The position numbers were made by a program, and so were the translations under genes. This document shows positions 16,339 through 24,160 of a stretch of DNA of 64,000 nucleotides, piece by piece. The notes under the pieces were generated by a model that ran no database searches, was not told the DNA's origin, and saw nothing but the letters and a program-made list of their open reading frames with translations. Source of the stretch: Armatimonadota bacterium (GTDB lineage Bacteria; Bacillota; Desulfotomaculia; Desulfotomaculales; Nap2-2B); assembly GCA_023511535.1 (NCBI GenBank), contig JAIMBK010000008.1, positions 1 through 64,000 of the forward strand, read 5' to 3'. How positions within the stretch are numbered: position 1 is the stretch's first letter; every line of letters begins with the position of its first letter.

Positions 16339-17343
16339 GTGAGGTCAGTGAAAAAGAAATCCCTGCTTTTCGCGCTGGCGATCTTGCTTTTACTATTCTG
16401 CTTTCACCAGTTTTACTCCCTGTTTAAACCTCCCGATCAAAAAGGAATAATTACTCTGGTTATCCCTGAAAATGCTTCCAGCCGGGAAGTGAGCAAGATT
16501 TTGCAGGAGCATAATTTGATTAAAAGCCCGCTCATTTTCCGCCTTTATACCCGCTACCGGGGGATAGACGCCCGGCTGAAAGCCGGCGAGTATAGTTTCC
16601 TGGCCCCGGTTTCGCTGCCGGAAATTGTTAACCAGTTAGTGAAAGGGCAGCCGGAAATTGTGAAGGTAACCGTTCCGGAAGGGTTTACCCTCGAACAGAT
16701 CGCCCGGCTCCTGGCGGAAAAAGGGATGGTTGACCAGAAAACGTTTTTGGCGGAGGCGGAGGGGGGAAGCTTCGCTTACTCTTTTCTGGCGGATTTGCCC
16801 GCCGGGCCCCAACGTCTGGAAGGGTACCTTTTTCCGGATACTTATCACCTCAGCAAGAAGATGAATGAGCACGAAATAATCGATCTGATGCTGAAGCGCT
16901 TCCAGCAGGAAATGGAGGCTTTAAATTACGGGGAGCGCGCCGGGCGGGCGGGACTCACGCTGCACGAGGCGGTGATCATCGCTTCCCTGGTGGAAAAGGA
17001 GGCCAAAGTGGATGAGGAACGCCCGGTAATTGCCGGGGTCATTTTCAACCGGCTGCGGGCGGGAATGCCTCTGCAGATCGATGCCACGGTTCAGTACGCC
17101 CTGGGCGGAAATTACCGCCCCCGGTTGTCTTACCAGGATTTAGAGGTTGATTCGCCGTATAACACCTATAAAATAAATGGTCTGCCGCCTACTCCCATCG
17201 CTTCCCCGGGCAGGTCGTCCCTGCTGGCCGCGGTCGCTGCGGAGAACACCGATTACCTGTATTACGTGGCCAAGCCGGACGGCACGCACGCTTTTGCCCG
17301 GACCCTGGCCGAGCATAACGCGAACAAGCGCAGGTACCAATAA
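16339..17343 (+). CDS. mltG: endolytic transglycosylase MltG (YceG-like)
   Basis: 334 residues from GTG 16339 (GTG 16348 possible). A single transmembrane helix (about residues 6-22) anchors it to the cell surface. The central LysM-like part is followed by the YceG catalytic domain with EGYLFPDTYHL, the catalytic-Glu region IIASLVEKEA, PLQIDATVQYAL and SPYNTYKINGLPPTPIASPG, all diagnostic. MltG cuts nascent glycan strands and sets their length. Its neighbour is a transpeptidase, so the two may work on new peptidoglycan together. Confidence 0.95.
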   Translation: MRSVKKKSLLFALAILLLLFCFHQFYSLFKPPDQKGIITLVIPENASSREVSKILQEHNLIKSPLIFRLYTRYRGIDARLKAGEYSFLAPVSLPEIVNQLVKGQPEIVKVTVPEGFTLEQIARLLAEKGMVDQKTFLAEAEGGSFAYSFLADLPAGPQRLEGYLFPDTYHLSKKMNEHEIIDLMLKRFQQEMEALNYGERAGRAGLTLHEAVIIASLVEKEAKVDEERPVIAGVIFNRLRAGMPLQIDATVQYALGGNYRPRLSYQDLEVDSPYNTYKINGLPPTPIASPGRSSLLAAVAAENTDYLYYVAKPDGTHAFARTLAEHNANKRRYQ

Positions 17344-17390
17344 GCCTTCTCAACGTATAAAGACCGGCCTTTTCCGGCAATTCTGATCTT

Positions 17391-19106
17391 ATGGAGTTTT
17401 TGACGAAAAAGCGGCTGGTGCAAATTTTTTACGTTTTTTGCCTGTTTTTGCTCGGCTTGCTGGTCCACCTGGGCTTTATTCAACTGGTTGAAGGGGAGAA
17501 GTACGCGCTCGGCGCGCTCCAGCGGGAGGCCGTCACCGTCCCTCTGGAGGATTTTTCCCGCGGCCGGATTTTAGACCGCCGCCTGCGCCCGCTGACGCAG
17601 GGCTATCTGGCGAACCGCGTGGCGGTGTTTCCCCAGGCCATTACCGAGCCGGAGCGGGTTGCCCGGGGTCTGGCGGAAATTTTGCACTGCGCTCGGGAAG
17701 ATCTCCGCAAAGAGCTGGAAAAGCCGCAGGTTCTGCCCTACCAAATTTCGGCCCGGCAGGCGGAACTCATCCGCGAACGAAACTGGCCCGGCGTGCTGGT
17801 TGTCCCCGTTCATTTCCGCTACGGGCCAGAGCCGCTGGCCGCCCAGGTCGTGGGGTATTTGGGCCGGGCCGGCACAGCGGAGGAAGCAGCTTCGGCGGGG
17901 AGCGGGGGCTGGGTCGGCAAAACAGGCCTGGAGCGTTATTACGAGCAGGAACTCAAAGCCGCCCGGCCGCAAAGCTACGCCCGGCTTTATACGGACGCCC
18001 GGGGGCAGTGGCTGAAAGGTCTGGGCATAGAGGTAAACCTGAAAAGCCCCGATCCCCGTAGGCAGGACGTGGTAACCACTCTGGACGCGGACGTCCAGCA
18101 GATTGTGGAAAGGGTCATGGACGCGCACGTGCAAAATGGTGCCGTCGTGGTGCTGGACGCGCGCAGCGGGGATATTTTAGCCCTGGCCAGTCGCCCGAAG
18201 TACCACCCCGATCCCCGGGAAATCGGGCGGTACCTGGACGGCAAGCCGGAAGCGCTGCTGGACCAGGGGACGGGTTTATTTGCCCCCGGTTCGCTTTTTA
18301 AAGTGGTGGTTGCGGCGGCGGCGCTGGCGGAAGGGGTGGTCACGCCGGAAACCACTTTTTTCTGCCGGGGGGAAGAGGACCGCCCCGTGCGCTGCTGGTC
18401 CGCTTCCGGGCACGGCGTAATCACTTTCGAGCAGGCTTTCGCCCAGTCCTGCAACCCCGTCTTTGCCCGGGTGGCCCTGGAGCTGGGCGCCGAAAAATTG
18501 ATTGCCTACGCCCGCCTTTTCGGCCTGGACAACCAGCAGATCGCCGGCTATCCCGTTCCATTTAATTTCCGGCAAAGCCTGGACCTGATTGCCGCCCCCA
18601 ATAACCTGATCAACAGCAGTTTGGGCCAGGGACCCGTCCTGGCCACGCCGGTGCAAATTGCCGCCATGCTGAACACTATCGTGAATGACGGCCGGTACCT
18701 TCCGCCGCGCCTGGTGAAAGAAGTGCGCACCGGCGACGGAAAGGTGGTGCGCGAAATTGCCCCCGGACCCGCCCGCCGGGCGATTTCCCCGGAAGTGGCG
18801 CGGCAGCTGCAAAAGATGCTGGCCCGGGTGACGACGGAAGGGATCGGCCGCCAGGCTTTCTTGCCGGGCGGCGGCAGTGCCGGCAAAACCGGGTCCGCCC
18901 AGGTGGGGAACGGTTCCGTGAACGCCTGGTTTTGCGGCTACGCCCCCCTGGACAACCCCCGGTACGTGGCGGCAATTTTAGTTAAAAACGGCGCCGGAGG
19001 CAGCCAGACAGCCGCCCCGCTTTTTAAACTCATTCTGGAGCAATTGTTCCAGAATGAGTTTGCTCTGGAGGGCGAGGGAAAGATGGAAAGAAAGATGGAA
19101 AAATAA
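17391..19106 (+). CDS. class B penicillin-binding protein (transpeptidase)
   Basis: 571 residues with an N-terminal transmembrane helix (about 10-30), a PBP dimerisation region (about 50-210, SRGRILDRRLRPLTQG) and a transpeptidase domain. The three active-site motifs are GSLFK (SxxK serine), SCN (SxN) and KTGS. It cross-links peptidoglycan stem peptides and resembles PBP2/SpoVD-type enzymes without PASTA domains. The spacing after mltG is 47 bases. The last coding segment holds a 36-base near-perfect palindrome, described separately. Confidence 0.92.
   Translation: MEFLTKKRLVQIFYVFCLFLLGLLVHLGFIQLVEGEKYALGALQREAVTVPLEDFSRGRILDRRLRPLTQGYLANRVAVFPQAITEPERVARGLAEILHCAREDLRKELEKPQVLPYQISARQAELIRERNWPGVLVVPVHFRYGPEPLAAQVVGYLGRAGTAEEAASAGSGGWVGKTGLERYYEQELKAARPQSYARLYTDARGQWLKGLGIEVNLKSPDPRRQDVVTTLDADVQQIVERVMDAHVQNGAVVVLDARSGDILALASRPKYHPDPREIGRYLDGKPEALLDQGTGLFAPGSLFKVVVAAAALAEGVVTPETTFFCRGEEDRPVRCWSASGHGVITFEQAFAQSCNPVFARVALELGAEKLIAYARLFGLDNQQIAGYPVPFNFRQSLDLIAAPNNLINSSLGQGPVLATPVQIAAMLNTIVNDGRYLPPRLVKEVRTGDGKVVREIAPGPARRAISPEVARQLQKMLARVTTEGIGRQAFLPGGGSAGKTGSAQVGNGSVNAWFCGYAPLDNPRYVAAILVKNGAGGSQTAAPLFKLILEQLFQNEFALEGEGKMERKMEK
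19026..19061. repeat. 14-bp-arm palindrome inside the PBP 3' end
   Basis: AAACTCATTCTGGA and TCCAGAATGAGTTT are exact reverse complements around GCAATTGT, itself nearly symmetric. It lies within the reading frame (encoding about FKLILEQLFQNEF), 45 bases before the stop. As RNA it would form a stable hairpin near the end of the message. Confidence 0.85.
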
Positions 19107-19160
19107 GTAGCCCGGAAAAAATTTTAGATCAGAGGCCGGTAAAAATTTCGCTGAAGGATA

Positions 19161-19189
19161 TTTACAGCGATAAGGAAGTATAGTATAAT
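19161..19189 (+). promoter_or_regulatory. sigma-A promoter of the selenoprotein gene
   Basis: TTTACA (19161-19166), a 17-base spacer and TATAAT (19184-19189) precede the HesB-like selenoprotein by about 55 bases. Confidence 0.75.
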
Positions 19190-19244
19190 AGAATAAAATT
19201 ACCGGCGGGAAGTAAGCCTGTTCAGAAACTGAAGGAGTGAGAAG

Positions 19245-19529
19245 ATGACAAAGGTCCAGGTCAGCGACGAAGCCCGCGACTATATTCTCAAGCAAACGGA
19301 TACCATCACGGTGCGGATGGAAGCCTGCGGCGGCTGAAGGGGCGTTTCTTACGAGCCTGCCGTGTATGCAGGCCGGCCGTCCGAACAAGAATATTACGAA
19401 GAAGTCGAAGCCAACGGGTTGAAAGTTTACCTTCCGAAAAGCGCCGTGATTTCCCCGGACGGGGTGGCCATTTCCATGGGCGGTCTGGGCCCGTGGCGGC
19501 GCTTGCGGATCCAGGGAATTTATGCTTAA
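19245..19529 (+). CDS. HesB-like selenoprotein (in-frame UGA = Sec)
   Basis: Not in the ORF track because of an in-frame TGA. From ATG 19245 (GGAGTGAGAAG upstream) the frame runs to TAA 19527-19529: 94 residues if TGA 19335-19337 is read as selenocysteine. Residues 27-31 are ACGG-Sec, followed by RGVSYEPAVYAGRP and a second conserved half with KSAVISPDGVAISM. This matches the HesB/IscA-related selenoprotein family (TIGR01911 type), where Cys-Gly-Gly-Sec replaces a Cys motif. The two halves are in one frame with uniform codon use, and a SECIS-like hairpin follows at the right distance. IscA relatives carry Fe-S clusters; the exact role of this branch is unknown. The stop overlaps the next start (TATGCTTAA), so the XRE gene is translationally coupled. 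selA, selB, selC and selD are not in the window. Confidence 0.9.
19338..19373 (+). promoter_or_regulatory. bacterial SECIS-like hairpin
   Basis: GCCTGC (19355-19360) pairs with GCAGGC (19368-19373) around the 7-nt loop CGTGTAT. The loop starts 23 bases after the UGA, with a G at its second position, within the window usual for bacterial SECIS elements. It lies inside the coding sequence, as bacterial SECIS elements do. Confidence 0.7.
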
Positions 19530-20289
19530 AACAGGAGAAAAGATTCGCGCCTTCCGGGAACAGCGCGGCTATACCCTGCAGGAGCTGTCCCGGCGCGCCA
19601 ATCTTTCCCTTTCCTACTTAAGCGAAATCGAACGCGGCGCCAAAAAACCGTCGCTGAAAACCCTTGAAAAAATCGCCAGGGTTTTCAATGTGGACAAAGC
19701 GCAGCTCGTGGAGGAAACTCCGGCCGGGGCAGGTCTTTTGCCGGGGGAAAAGATCCGCCTGCTCCGCACCGGGAAAAAAATGTCCCTGCAGGAACTGGCG
19801 CAAAAAGCGAAACTGTCTGTTTCCTACTTAAGCGAAATCGAACGCGGCACCGTTTATCCTTCCCTGGCCACCCTCCGGCGGGTGGCCGGCGGTTTGGGCG
19901 TGCCCGCCGGTTCTTTGCTCGGCCGGGAAGCCTGCGTTGGGGAGCGCCTCAAAAAATTGCGGGAGGAGCGCGGCTTGACCCAGAGCCAGCTGGCCCGGCA
20001 GGCGGGCGTAACCCCCGGTTTGATCGGGCAGATCGAGCAGGGGAAGGTGCAGCCCTCCTTGAAAACCCTGGAAAAAGTCGCTGGGGCGATGGGTGTGTCG
20101 CCGTGCTACTTTCTGCTGGAATCCGGTTCCGCCGAACAGATTTTAAGCATGGCCGGTCCCGGGTTGCGCGAGTTGCTTTTGCACCCGAACGTGCAGGCCG
20201 TTTTAAGTTTGATCTGCGACTTAAAGGAAAAAGAGCTGCAATTTATCTTGAATTTTATTCAGCTGTACAAACGTTCCGGTGTAAGCTGA
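19522..20289 (+). CDS. XRE-family regulator with three tandem HTH domains
   Basis: 255 residues; ATG 19522 lies inside the last codons of the selenoprotein gene, so translation is coupled. Three Cro/C1-type helix-turn-helix domains follow each other (about residues 5-62, 72-130 and 138-195), each with an 'LxxxA(N/K/G)xSxSYLSEIERG'-like recognition segment. Domains 1 and 2 share SYLSEIERG exactly, which suggests internal duplication. The last 50 residues (LLLHPNVQAVLSLICDLKEKEL) are helical and may oligomerise. Three such domains in one chain are unusual. Control of the selenoprotein gene is an inference from coupling. Confidence 0.88.
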   Translation: MLKTGEKIRAFREQRGYTLQELSRRANLSLSYLSEIERGAKKPSLKTLEKIARVFNVDKAQLVEETPAGAGLLPGEKIRLLRTGKKMSLQELAQKAKLSVSYLSEIERGTVYPSLATLRRVAGGLGVPAGSLLGREACVGERLKKLREERGLTQSQLARQAGVTPGLIGQIEQGKVQPSLKTLEKVAGAMGVSPCYFLLESGSAEQILSMAGPGLRELLLHPNVQAVLSLICDLKEKELQFILNFIQLYKRSGVS

Positions 20290-20329
20290 AAATATTGCCG
20301 TCATCAACAATAATAAAAAGGTGATCGTT

Positions 20330-20512
20330 TTGGCTGCCTTTGTCGTCAAGGACCTCTGCCAGGGGTGCGGCGTCTGCGCGCAGGCGTGCGCTTACCGGGC
20401 CATTACCATTCAGGCGCACCTGGCCACGGTGGACCCGGACAAATGCCGGGATTGCGAAGAATGTATCTTTACCTGCCCGAACGGGGCAATTACGTTGGGG
20501 ACGACAGCTTAA
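20330..20512 (+). CDS. small 2[4Fe-4S] ferredoxin-like protein
   Basis: 60 residues. TTG 20330 is chosen because AAGGTGAT lies five bases upstream; GTG 20321 is the longer option. Two complete four-cysteine motifs are visible, CQGCGVCAQAC and CRDCEECIFTC, each followed by a hydrophobic/Ala-Ile segment as in clostridial ferredoxins. It lies between the XRE regulator and an FmdB-like gene. It may transfer electrons to a partner encoded elsewhere; none is obvious here. Confidence 0.88.
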   Translation: MAAFVVKDLCQGCGVCAQACAYRAITIQAHLATVDPDKCRDCEECIFTCPNGAITLGTTA

Positions 20513-20527
20513 GGGGGGTAGATCAGG

Positions 20528-20740
20528 TTGCCGATTTATGATTTTAAATGCGAAAAGTGCGGACACACCTTCAGTGTGCTGACGTCTTATCAGGAGCGGG
20601 ACCGGGTAGTCTGTCCGCAGTGCCGCAGCAAGGACGTCCGCCAGCTGATCAGCGCCTGTGCGGTGCGCACCAAAGGCGGCGGCTGCTCCACCGGCAGTGC
20701 CGGTGCCGGTTCCGGTTCCGGCGCCTGGCGCGGCGGCTGA
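20528..20740 (+). CDS. FmdB-family zinc-ribbon protein
   Basis: 70 residues from TTG 20528 with AAGGGGGG upstream. MPIYDFKCEKCGHTFSVL and VCPQCRSKDVRQLIS form the two-knuckle zinc ribbon of the FmdB putative regulatory family. The tail is a Gly/Ser/Ala-rich low-complexity stretch, also usual for the family. FmdB was first linked to formamidase expression; most members have no known role. Confidence 0.9.
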   Translation: MPIYDFKCEKCGHTFSVLTSYQERDRVVCPQCRSKDVRQLISACAVRTKGGGCSTGSAGAGSGSGAWRGG

Positions 20741-20753
20741 GGCATTTAAATTC

Positions 20754-20811
20754 CGGGGGTCGGGAACCCCCGCCATTTGCCGCGAACAACTAGTGGTGCC
20801 AGGCACTTAAC
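20754..20811. repeat. hairpin plus second REP-like palindrome
   Basis: CGGGGGT-CGGGA-ACCCCCG (20754-20772) is a 7-bp perfect stem. At 20796-20806 GTGCC-A-GGCAC follows, with 16 bases identical to the copy at 12324. The gap 20741-20941 has no gene. Confidence 0.6.
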
Positions 20812-20876
20812 TTATTAACTTTTGCGAGCGCTCCTCCGGCCCCGGCGCCGGCGGCCGGAAAGTAAGTTTATTGCTG

Positions 20877-20903
20877 AAAAGGCGGGTTCAAACCCGCCTT
20901 TTT
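20877..20903 (+). terminator. rho-independent terminator after the FmdB gene
   Basis: GGCGGGTT pairs with AACCCGCC around a CA loop, followed by TTTTT and preceded by AAAA, so it could work in both directions. Confidence 0.85.
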
Positions 20904-20941
20904 CATTAAGTTGCTGATTAATTCCATGCGGCCGGCAGGAA

Positions 20942-22141
20942 ATGGATGTTTATAGAAGAACATTTAATCTTAAGGGAGTTAAATCACCGTTGGGGTGGAA
21001 AAAATTGATTGATCTTTCAGCCTTGGACAAAGTGATTAAAGATACCCTCGCCGCTATGGAAAACGGCAAGAACCAGATTTTTGACATCGCCGAAACCACC
21101 CGCGATGAATGCCGGCGGATTGAACAAGAACTGAATCAAGTTGCAGAAGAACTTCGAAAATTTATCGACCGGGTTGACGACCTGGAAATTAAGGAAAAAA
21201 AGGCACGTAGCCACCTGATCAAAGTTAGTAAAAACTTTCAGCACTACCGGGAAGAAGACATTAAAGACGCTTACGAAAAAGCGCAAAATCTGCAACTTCA
21301 ATTGCGCGATCTGCGGAACCACGAAAAAATGCTGCGCTTCCGCCGCGATCAGCTGGAACTTAATTTGAAACAGGCAAAAGAAAACCTGACCAGGATAGAA
21401 AACACCCTTGCTCACTTAAGCGCGGCAATTAATTACCTGAGCGGAAACCTGCAGCAGGTATCCTTAAAAATAGGCGAACTACATCAACTGCACGACCTGG
21501 GGGTAAATATCATCAGGGCCCAGGAAGAGGAGCGCAAGCGCATTGCCCGGGAGATTCACGACGGGCCCGCGCAAATGCTGGCGAATCTCGTCATCCGGGC
21601 GGAAATTTGCCTCAAACTCCTGGAAGTAGATCCCGCCCGGTTAAAAGAAGAGCTGGATGCTCTTAGGGAGCTTGTCCGGCAGAGTTTGCAGGACATCCGG
21701 AAGATTATTTTCGATTTGCGGCCGATGGCGTTGGATGACCTTGGGCTGGCGGCGGCGTTAAAGCGTTACCTGGCGGATTTTCAGGAGCAGTTCGGGATTG
21801 CTGCCGGGTTTGCTTTCTTCGGGGAGGACCGGCGGCTGCCTGTTTCCACCGAGGCAACGCTTTTCCGGATCGTCCAGGAATGTCTGAACAATGTACGTAA
21901 ACACGCGGCCGCCCGGAGTGTGCAGGTGAAGATGGAGATTGCCCCGGAAAGGGTAAATCTCAGTGTGAAAGACGACGGCAAAGGATTTCACCTTCCGGCG
22001 GTAAGCAGCAACAATCGTCCGGAAGGTTACGGATTGATCAATATCCGCGAAAGGGCGCAGCTTTTAAAAGGTTTCGTCCAGATTCATACGGCCCCGGGCA
22101 AGGGGACCACAGTGGTGATCTCGATTCCGTTACAGGAATAG
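20942..22141 (+). CDS. degS: DegS-like cytoplasmic sensor histidine kinase
   Basis: 399 residues without transmembrane helices. A long N-terminal coiled coil (about 25-195) carries the DegS-type start with DKVIKDTLAAMENGKNQIFDIAE. The HisKA_3 phosphoacceptor box EEERKRIAREIHDGPAQ (phospho-His in REIHDG) follows. The HATPase domain shows ECLNNVRKHA (N box), DDGKGF (G1) and GYGLINIRERAQLL (G2). It phosphorylates the DegU-like regulator encoded 29 bases downstream. The signal is likely cytoplasmic. Confidence 0.92.
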   Translation: MDVYRRTFNLKGVKSPLGWKKLIDLSALDKVIKDTLAAMENGKNQIFDIAETTRDECRRIEQELNQVAEELRKFIDRVDDLEIKEKKARSHLIKVSKNFQHYREEDIKDAYEKAQNLQLQLRDLRNHEKMLRFRRDQLELNLKQAKENLTRIENTLAHLSAAINYLSGNLQQVSLKIGELHQLHDLGVNIIRAQEEERKRIAREIHDGPAQMLANLVIRAEICLKLLEVDPARLKEELDALRELVRQSLQDIRKIIFDLRPMALDDLGLAAALKRYLADFQEQFGIAAGFAFFGEDRRLPVSTEATLFRIVQECLNNVRKHAAARSVQVKMEIAPERVNLSVKDDGKGFHLPAVSSNNRPEGYGLINIRERAQLLKGFVQIHTAPGKGTTVVISIPLQE

Positions 22142-22170
22142 CTTTAAAAAGGGGTTTGGTTTCGTTTGTC

Positions 22171-22803
22171 ATGATCAAGGTTATTATTGCGGATGATCAC
22201 TCTCTCATCAGAGAAGGTCTGCGCAGAATTCTTTCCCTGGCCCCGAACATAACGATTGCCGGGGAAGCCGAAAACGGAGAACAGGCCGTGGAACTGGCCC
22301 GTCAAACCGGGGCGGACGTTGTGCTCATGGATGTCAATATGCCGGGCATGAATGGAATTACCGCCTGCAAGTTGATCAGGGAGGAAATGCCCGGCACCAA
22401 AATCATTGCCTTGACCATCCATGACCAGGAAGAATATTTATTTGAACTCATCCGCGCGGGAGTATCGGCCTACCTTTTAAAAGACGTCAGCCCGGACAAA
22501 TTACTGGAAACCATTTTCGGCGTAACCCGGGGGGAGTCCTACCTTTCGCCCCGGTTGACGGCGAGAGTTTTCCAGGAATTCAATCGCCTGGCGGGTGGTC
22601 AGGGCAGTATTTTGACCAGGCGGGAACTGGAAATTCTCCAGTTGCTCGCCGAAGGAGAAAGCAATAAAAGCATTGCCCAAAAACTTTTGATCAGCGAAAA
22701 GACGGTGAAAAATCACCTGACCAGCATTTTTCAAAAACTGAACGTTACCGACCGGACCCAGGCGGTCCTTTACGCAATTAAAAACAAACTGGTCCGGGTT
22801 TAA
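22171..22803 (+). CDS. degU: DegU-like NarL-family response regulator
   Basis: 210 residues from ATG 22171; the ORF opens at TTG 22156, closer to the AAAAGGGG box, so the start is not certain. The receiver domain (residues 1-120) has the acidic pair in IIADDH, the phosphorylation Asp in VVLMDVNMPG and Lys in LLKDVSPD. The output domain is a LuxR-type helix-turn-helix (LTRRELEILQLLAEGESNKSIAQKL). In Bacillus DegU controls secreted enzymes and motility; the flagellar operon starts only 1.7 kb away on the same strand. Confidence 0.92.
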   Translation: MIKVIIADDHSLIREGLRRILSLAPNITIAGEAENGEQAVELARQTGADVVLMDVNMPGMNGITACKLIREEMPGTKIIALTIHDQEEYLFELIRAGVSAYLLKDVSPDKLLETIFGVTRGESYLSPRLTARVFQEFNRLAGGQGSILTRRELEILQLLAEGESNKSIAQKLLISEKTVKNHLTSIFQKLNVTDRTQAVLYAIKNKLVRV

Positions 22804-22825
22804 AAGAACGGAGTTTCCACCTGGC

Positions 22826-22848
22826 CGCGCCCTTTTGGGCGCGTTTTC
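22826..22848 (+). terminator. rho-independent terminator after degU
   Basis: CGCGCCC-TTTT-GGGCGCG forms a 7-bp perfect stem, followed by TTTTC, 22 bases after degU. Confidence 0.8.
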
Positions 22849-22849
22849 G

Positions 22850-22880
22850 AAAAAGAAAGGTTGCCGTCAGTGGCAACCTT
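22850..22880 (-). terminator. rho-independent terminator of sigK
   Basis: On the - strand AAGGTTGCC-ACTGAC-GGCAACCTT is followed by TCTTTTTC. The loop contains the sigK stop codon. Confidence 0.85.
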
Positions 22881-23574
22881 CCAGCTTGAATTCCCGCGTC
22901 AGTTTGCTCAAAGCCCTTTTTTCAATCCGGGACACGTAAGAACGGGAAATTCCCAGCTTGCGGGCAATTTCCCGCTGGGTGCGGCGTCCTCCGTCCCCTA
23001 AGCCGAAGCGGAGTTCGAGCACCTTTTTTTCTCGCTGCGTGAGCTGGGCCAGTTTATCCAGGATGCGCTTTTGTTCAAAAAGATTTTCCACCGTTTCCGG
23101 AACCACTTCCGGGTGGGTGCCCAGGACGTCGATTAAAGATATTTCGTTTCCTTCTTTATCGGTACCGATGGGATCGTACAGGGATATTTCCGAGCGCACC
23201 TTTTTCATAAACCGCAGATGCATCAATATTTCGTTCTCGATGCACCGCGCCGCGTAAGTGGCCAGGCGGGTGCCTTTGTCCGGGTTGTAAGTGTTAATGG
23301 CTTTAATCAATCCAATCGTGCCGATGGAGATGAGGTCGTCCGGATCTTCCCCGGTGCCGTCAAATTTCTTGACAATGTGCGCGACCAGCCGTAAATTGCG
23401 TTCCGTCAAAATATTTCGTGCTTTTTCATCTCCTCTCGCCAGCAAGTCTAAATATTTGGCTTCTTCTTCCTCGGAAAGGGGCTGCGGAAAAGTATTGCTG
23501 GCAATGTAAGAAACCAGCAGCAGCAGACCGTTGACCAGGGAAACTACCGCCAAAGCCCAAAAGCCGGGCAGCAC
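22867..23574 (-). CDS. sigK: RNA polymerase sporulation sigma factor SigK (pro-sigma-K)
   Basis: The true start is GTG at 23574, nine bases after a GGGAGGTGG site on the - strand; the longer ORF upstream is not homologous. The 235-residue product opens with the hydrophobic pro-sequence [19 protein letters not shown], which tethers pro-sigma-K to the membrane until cleavage. Region 2 ([32 protein letters not shown]) and region 4 ([24 protein letters not shown]) are intact. The gene is not split by a skin element, unlike in some Bacillus and Clostridium. It drives late mother-cell gene expression, so the organism probably sporulates. Confidence 0.95.
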   Translation of the reverse strand: MLPGFWALAVVSLVNGLLLLVSYIASNTFPQPLSEEEEAKYLDLLARGDEKARNILTERNLRLVAHIVKKFDGTGEDPDDLISIGTIGLIKAINTYNPDKGTRLATYAARCIENEILMHLRFMKKVRSEISLYDPIGTDKEGNEISLIDVLGTHPEVVPETVENLFEQKRILDKLAQLTQREKKVLELRFGLGDGGRRTQREIARKLGISRSYVSRIEKRALSKLTREFKLEGCH

Positions 23575-23616
23575 TATGCCATGCCACCTCCCGTAAAAAG
23601 ACCGTTGCAATTCATC

Positions 23617-23911
23617 ATATGGGGGAAGGGAGGAAGGTGTGCCTGTCCGGGGAAACGGTAAAAAATTACTTATTAAAATAAAGGGAGGATGCCGGAGCCG
23701 GTGGAAAGCGGAGGGTTCTTGGAGAGCGTGGTAAAGGCCGGGTAGAAAAAAGGGGACTAAGGTCCCAGAAAAAATAAGACGATGGTCAGTTGCGAAAAAA
23801 GTCGATAAAATATAACATAAGGAAGAAAATACAATTTTAGAGTAAAAAATCATATACTGTTAGGGCCACCAATATATATGGGGGAAGGGAGGAAGGTGTG
23901 CCTGTCCGGGG
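23617..23911. repeat. 36-bp exact direct repeat upstream of sigK
   Basis: The sequence that begins ATATGGGGGAAGGGAGGAAG occurs at 23617-23652 and 23876-23911, identical over 36 bases. In each copy it starts with ATG and opens a short frame ([11 protein letters not shown], then 9 or 19 different residues to a stop). No ribosome binding site precedes these ATGs. The 939 bases between sigK and flgB hold no recognised protein gene; they contain this repeat, TGTCGAA boxes, the riboswitch and terminator hairpins. Confidence 0.75.
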
Positions 23912-23976
23912 TAGCTGAAAAAAAATTTAATTTTTTTCTCAAAAATTTTCTATCGAAAGAGGAATTTTGAATCATT

Positions 23977-23991
23977 TGTCGAAATGTCGAA
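23977..23991 (+). promoter_or_regulatory. tandem TGTCGAA (Spo0A-box-like) motifs
   Basis: TGTCGAA occurs at 23977-23983 and 23985-23991. This heptamer is the consensus 0A box of the sporulation regulator Spo0A. The centre spacing is 8 rather than the more usual 10 bases. The site lies between sigK (- strand) and the flagellar operon, so it could affect either. This is a motif match only. Confidence 0.35.
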
Positions 23992-24160
23992 AGGAAAGAC
24001 ATGGCAAGAAAGGAAGGAAACTACCGTCGATTTTAAAATATTTAATCGAATTTTAATAAAAATTTTCCCAAATTATGCAGGATTATCTCGGGTTGTGTCG
24101 TATTCAATTTTATAAGACAGGCCAGAAGAAGAAAATGGATAGGTTTCCATTTATAACATA

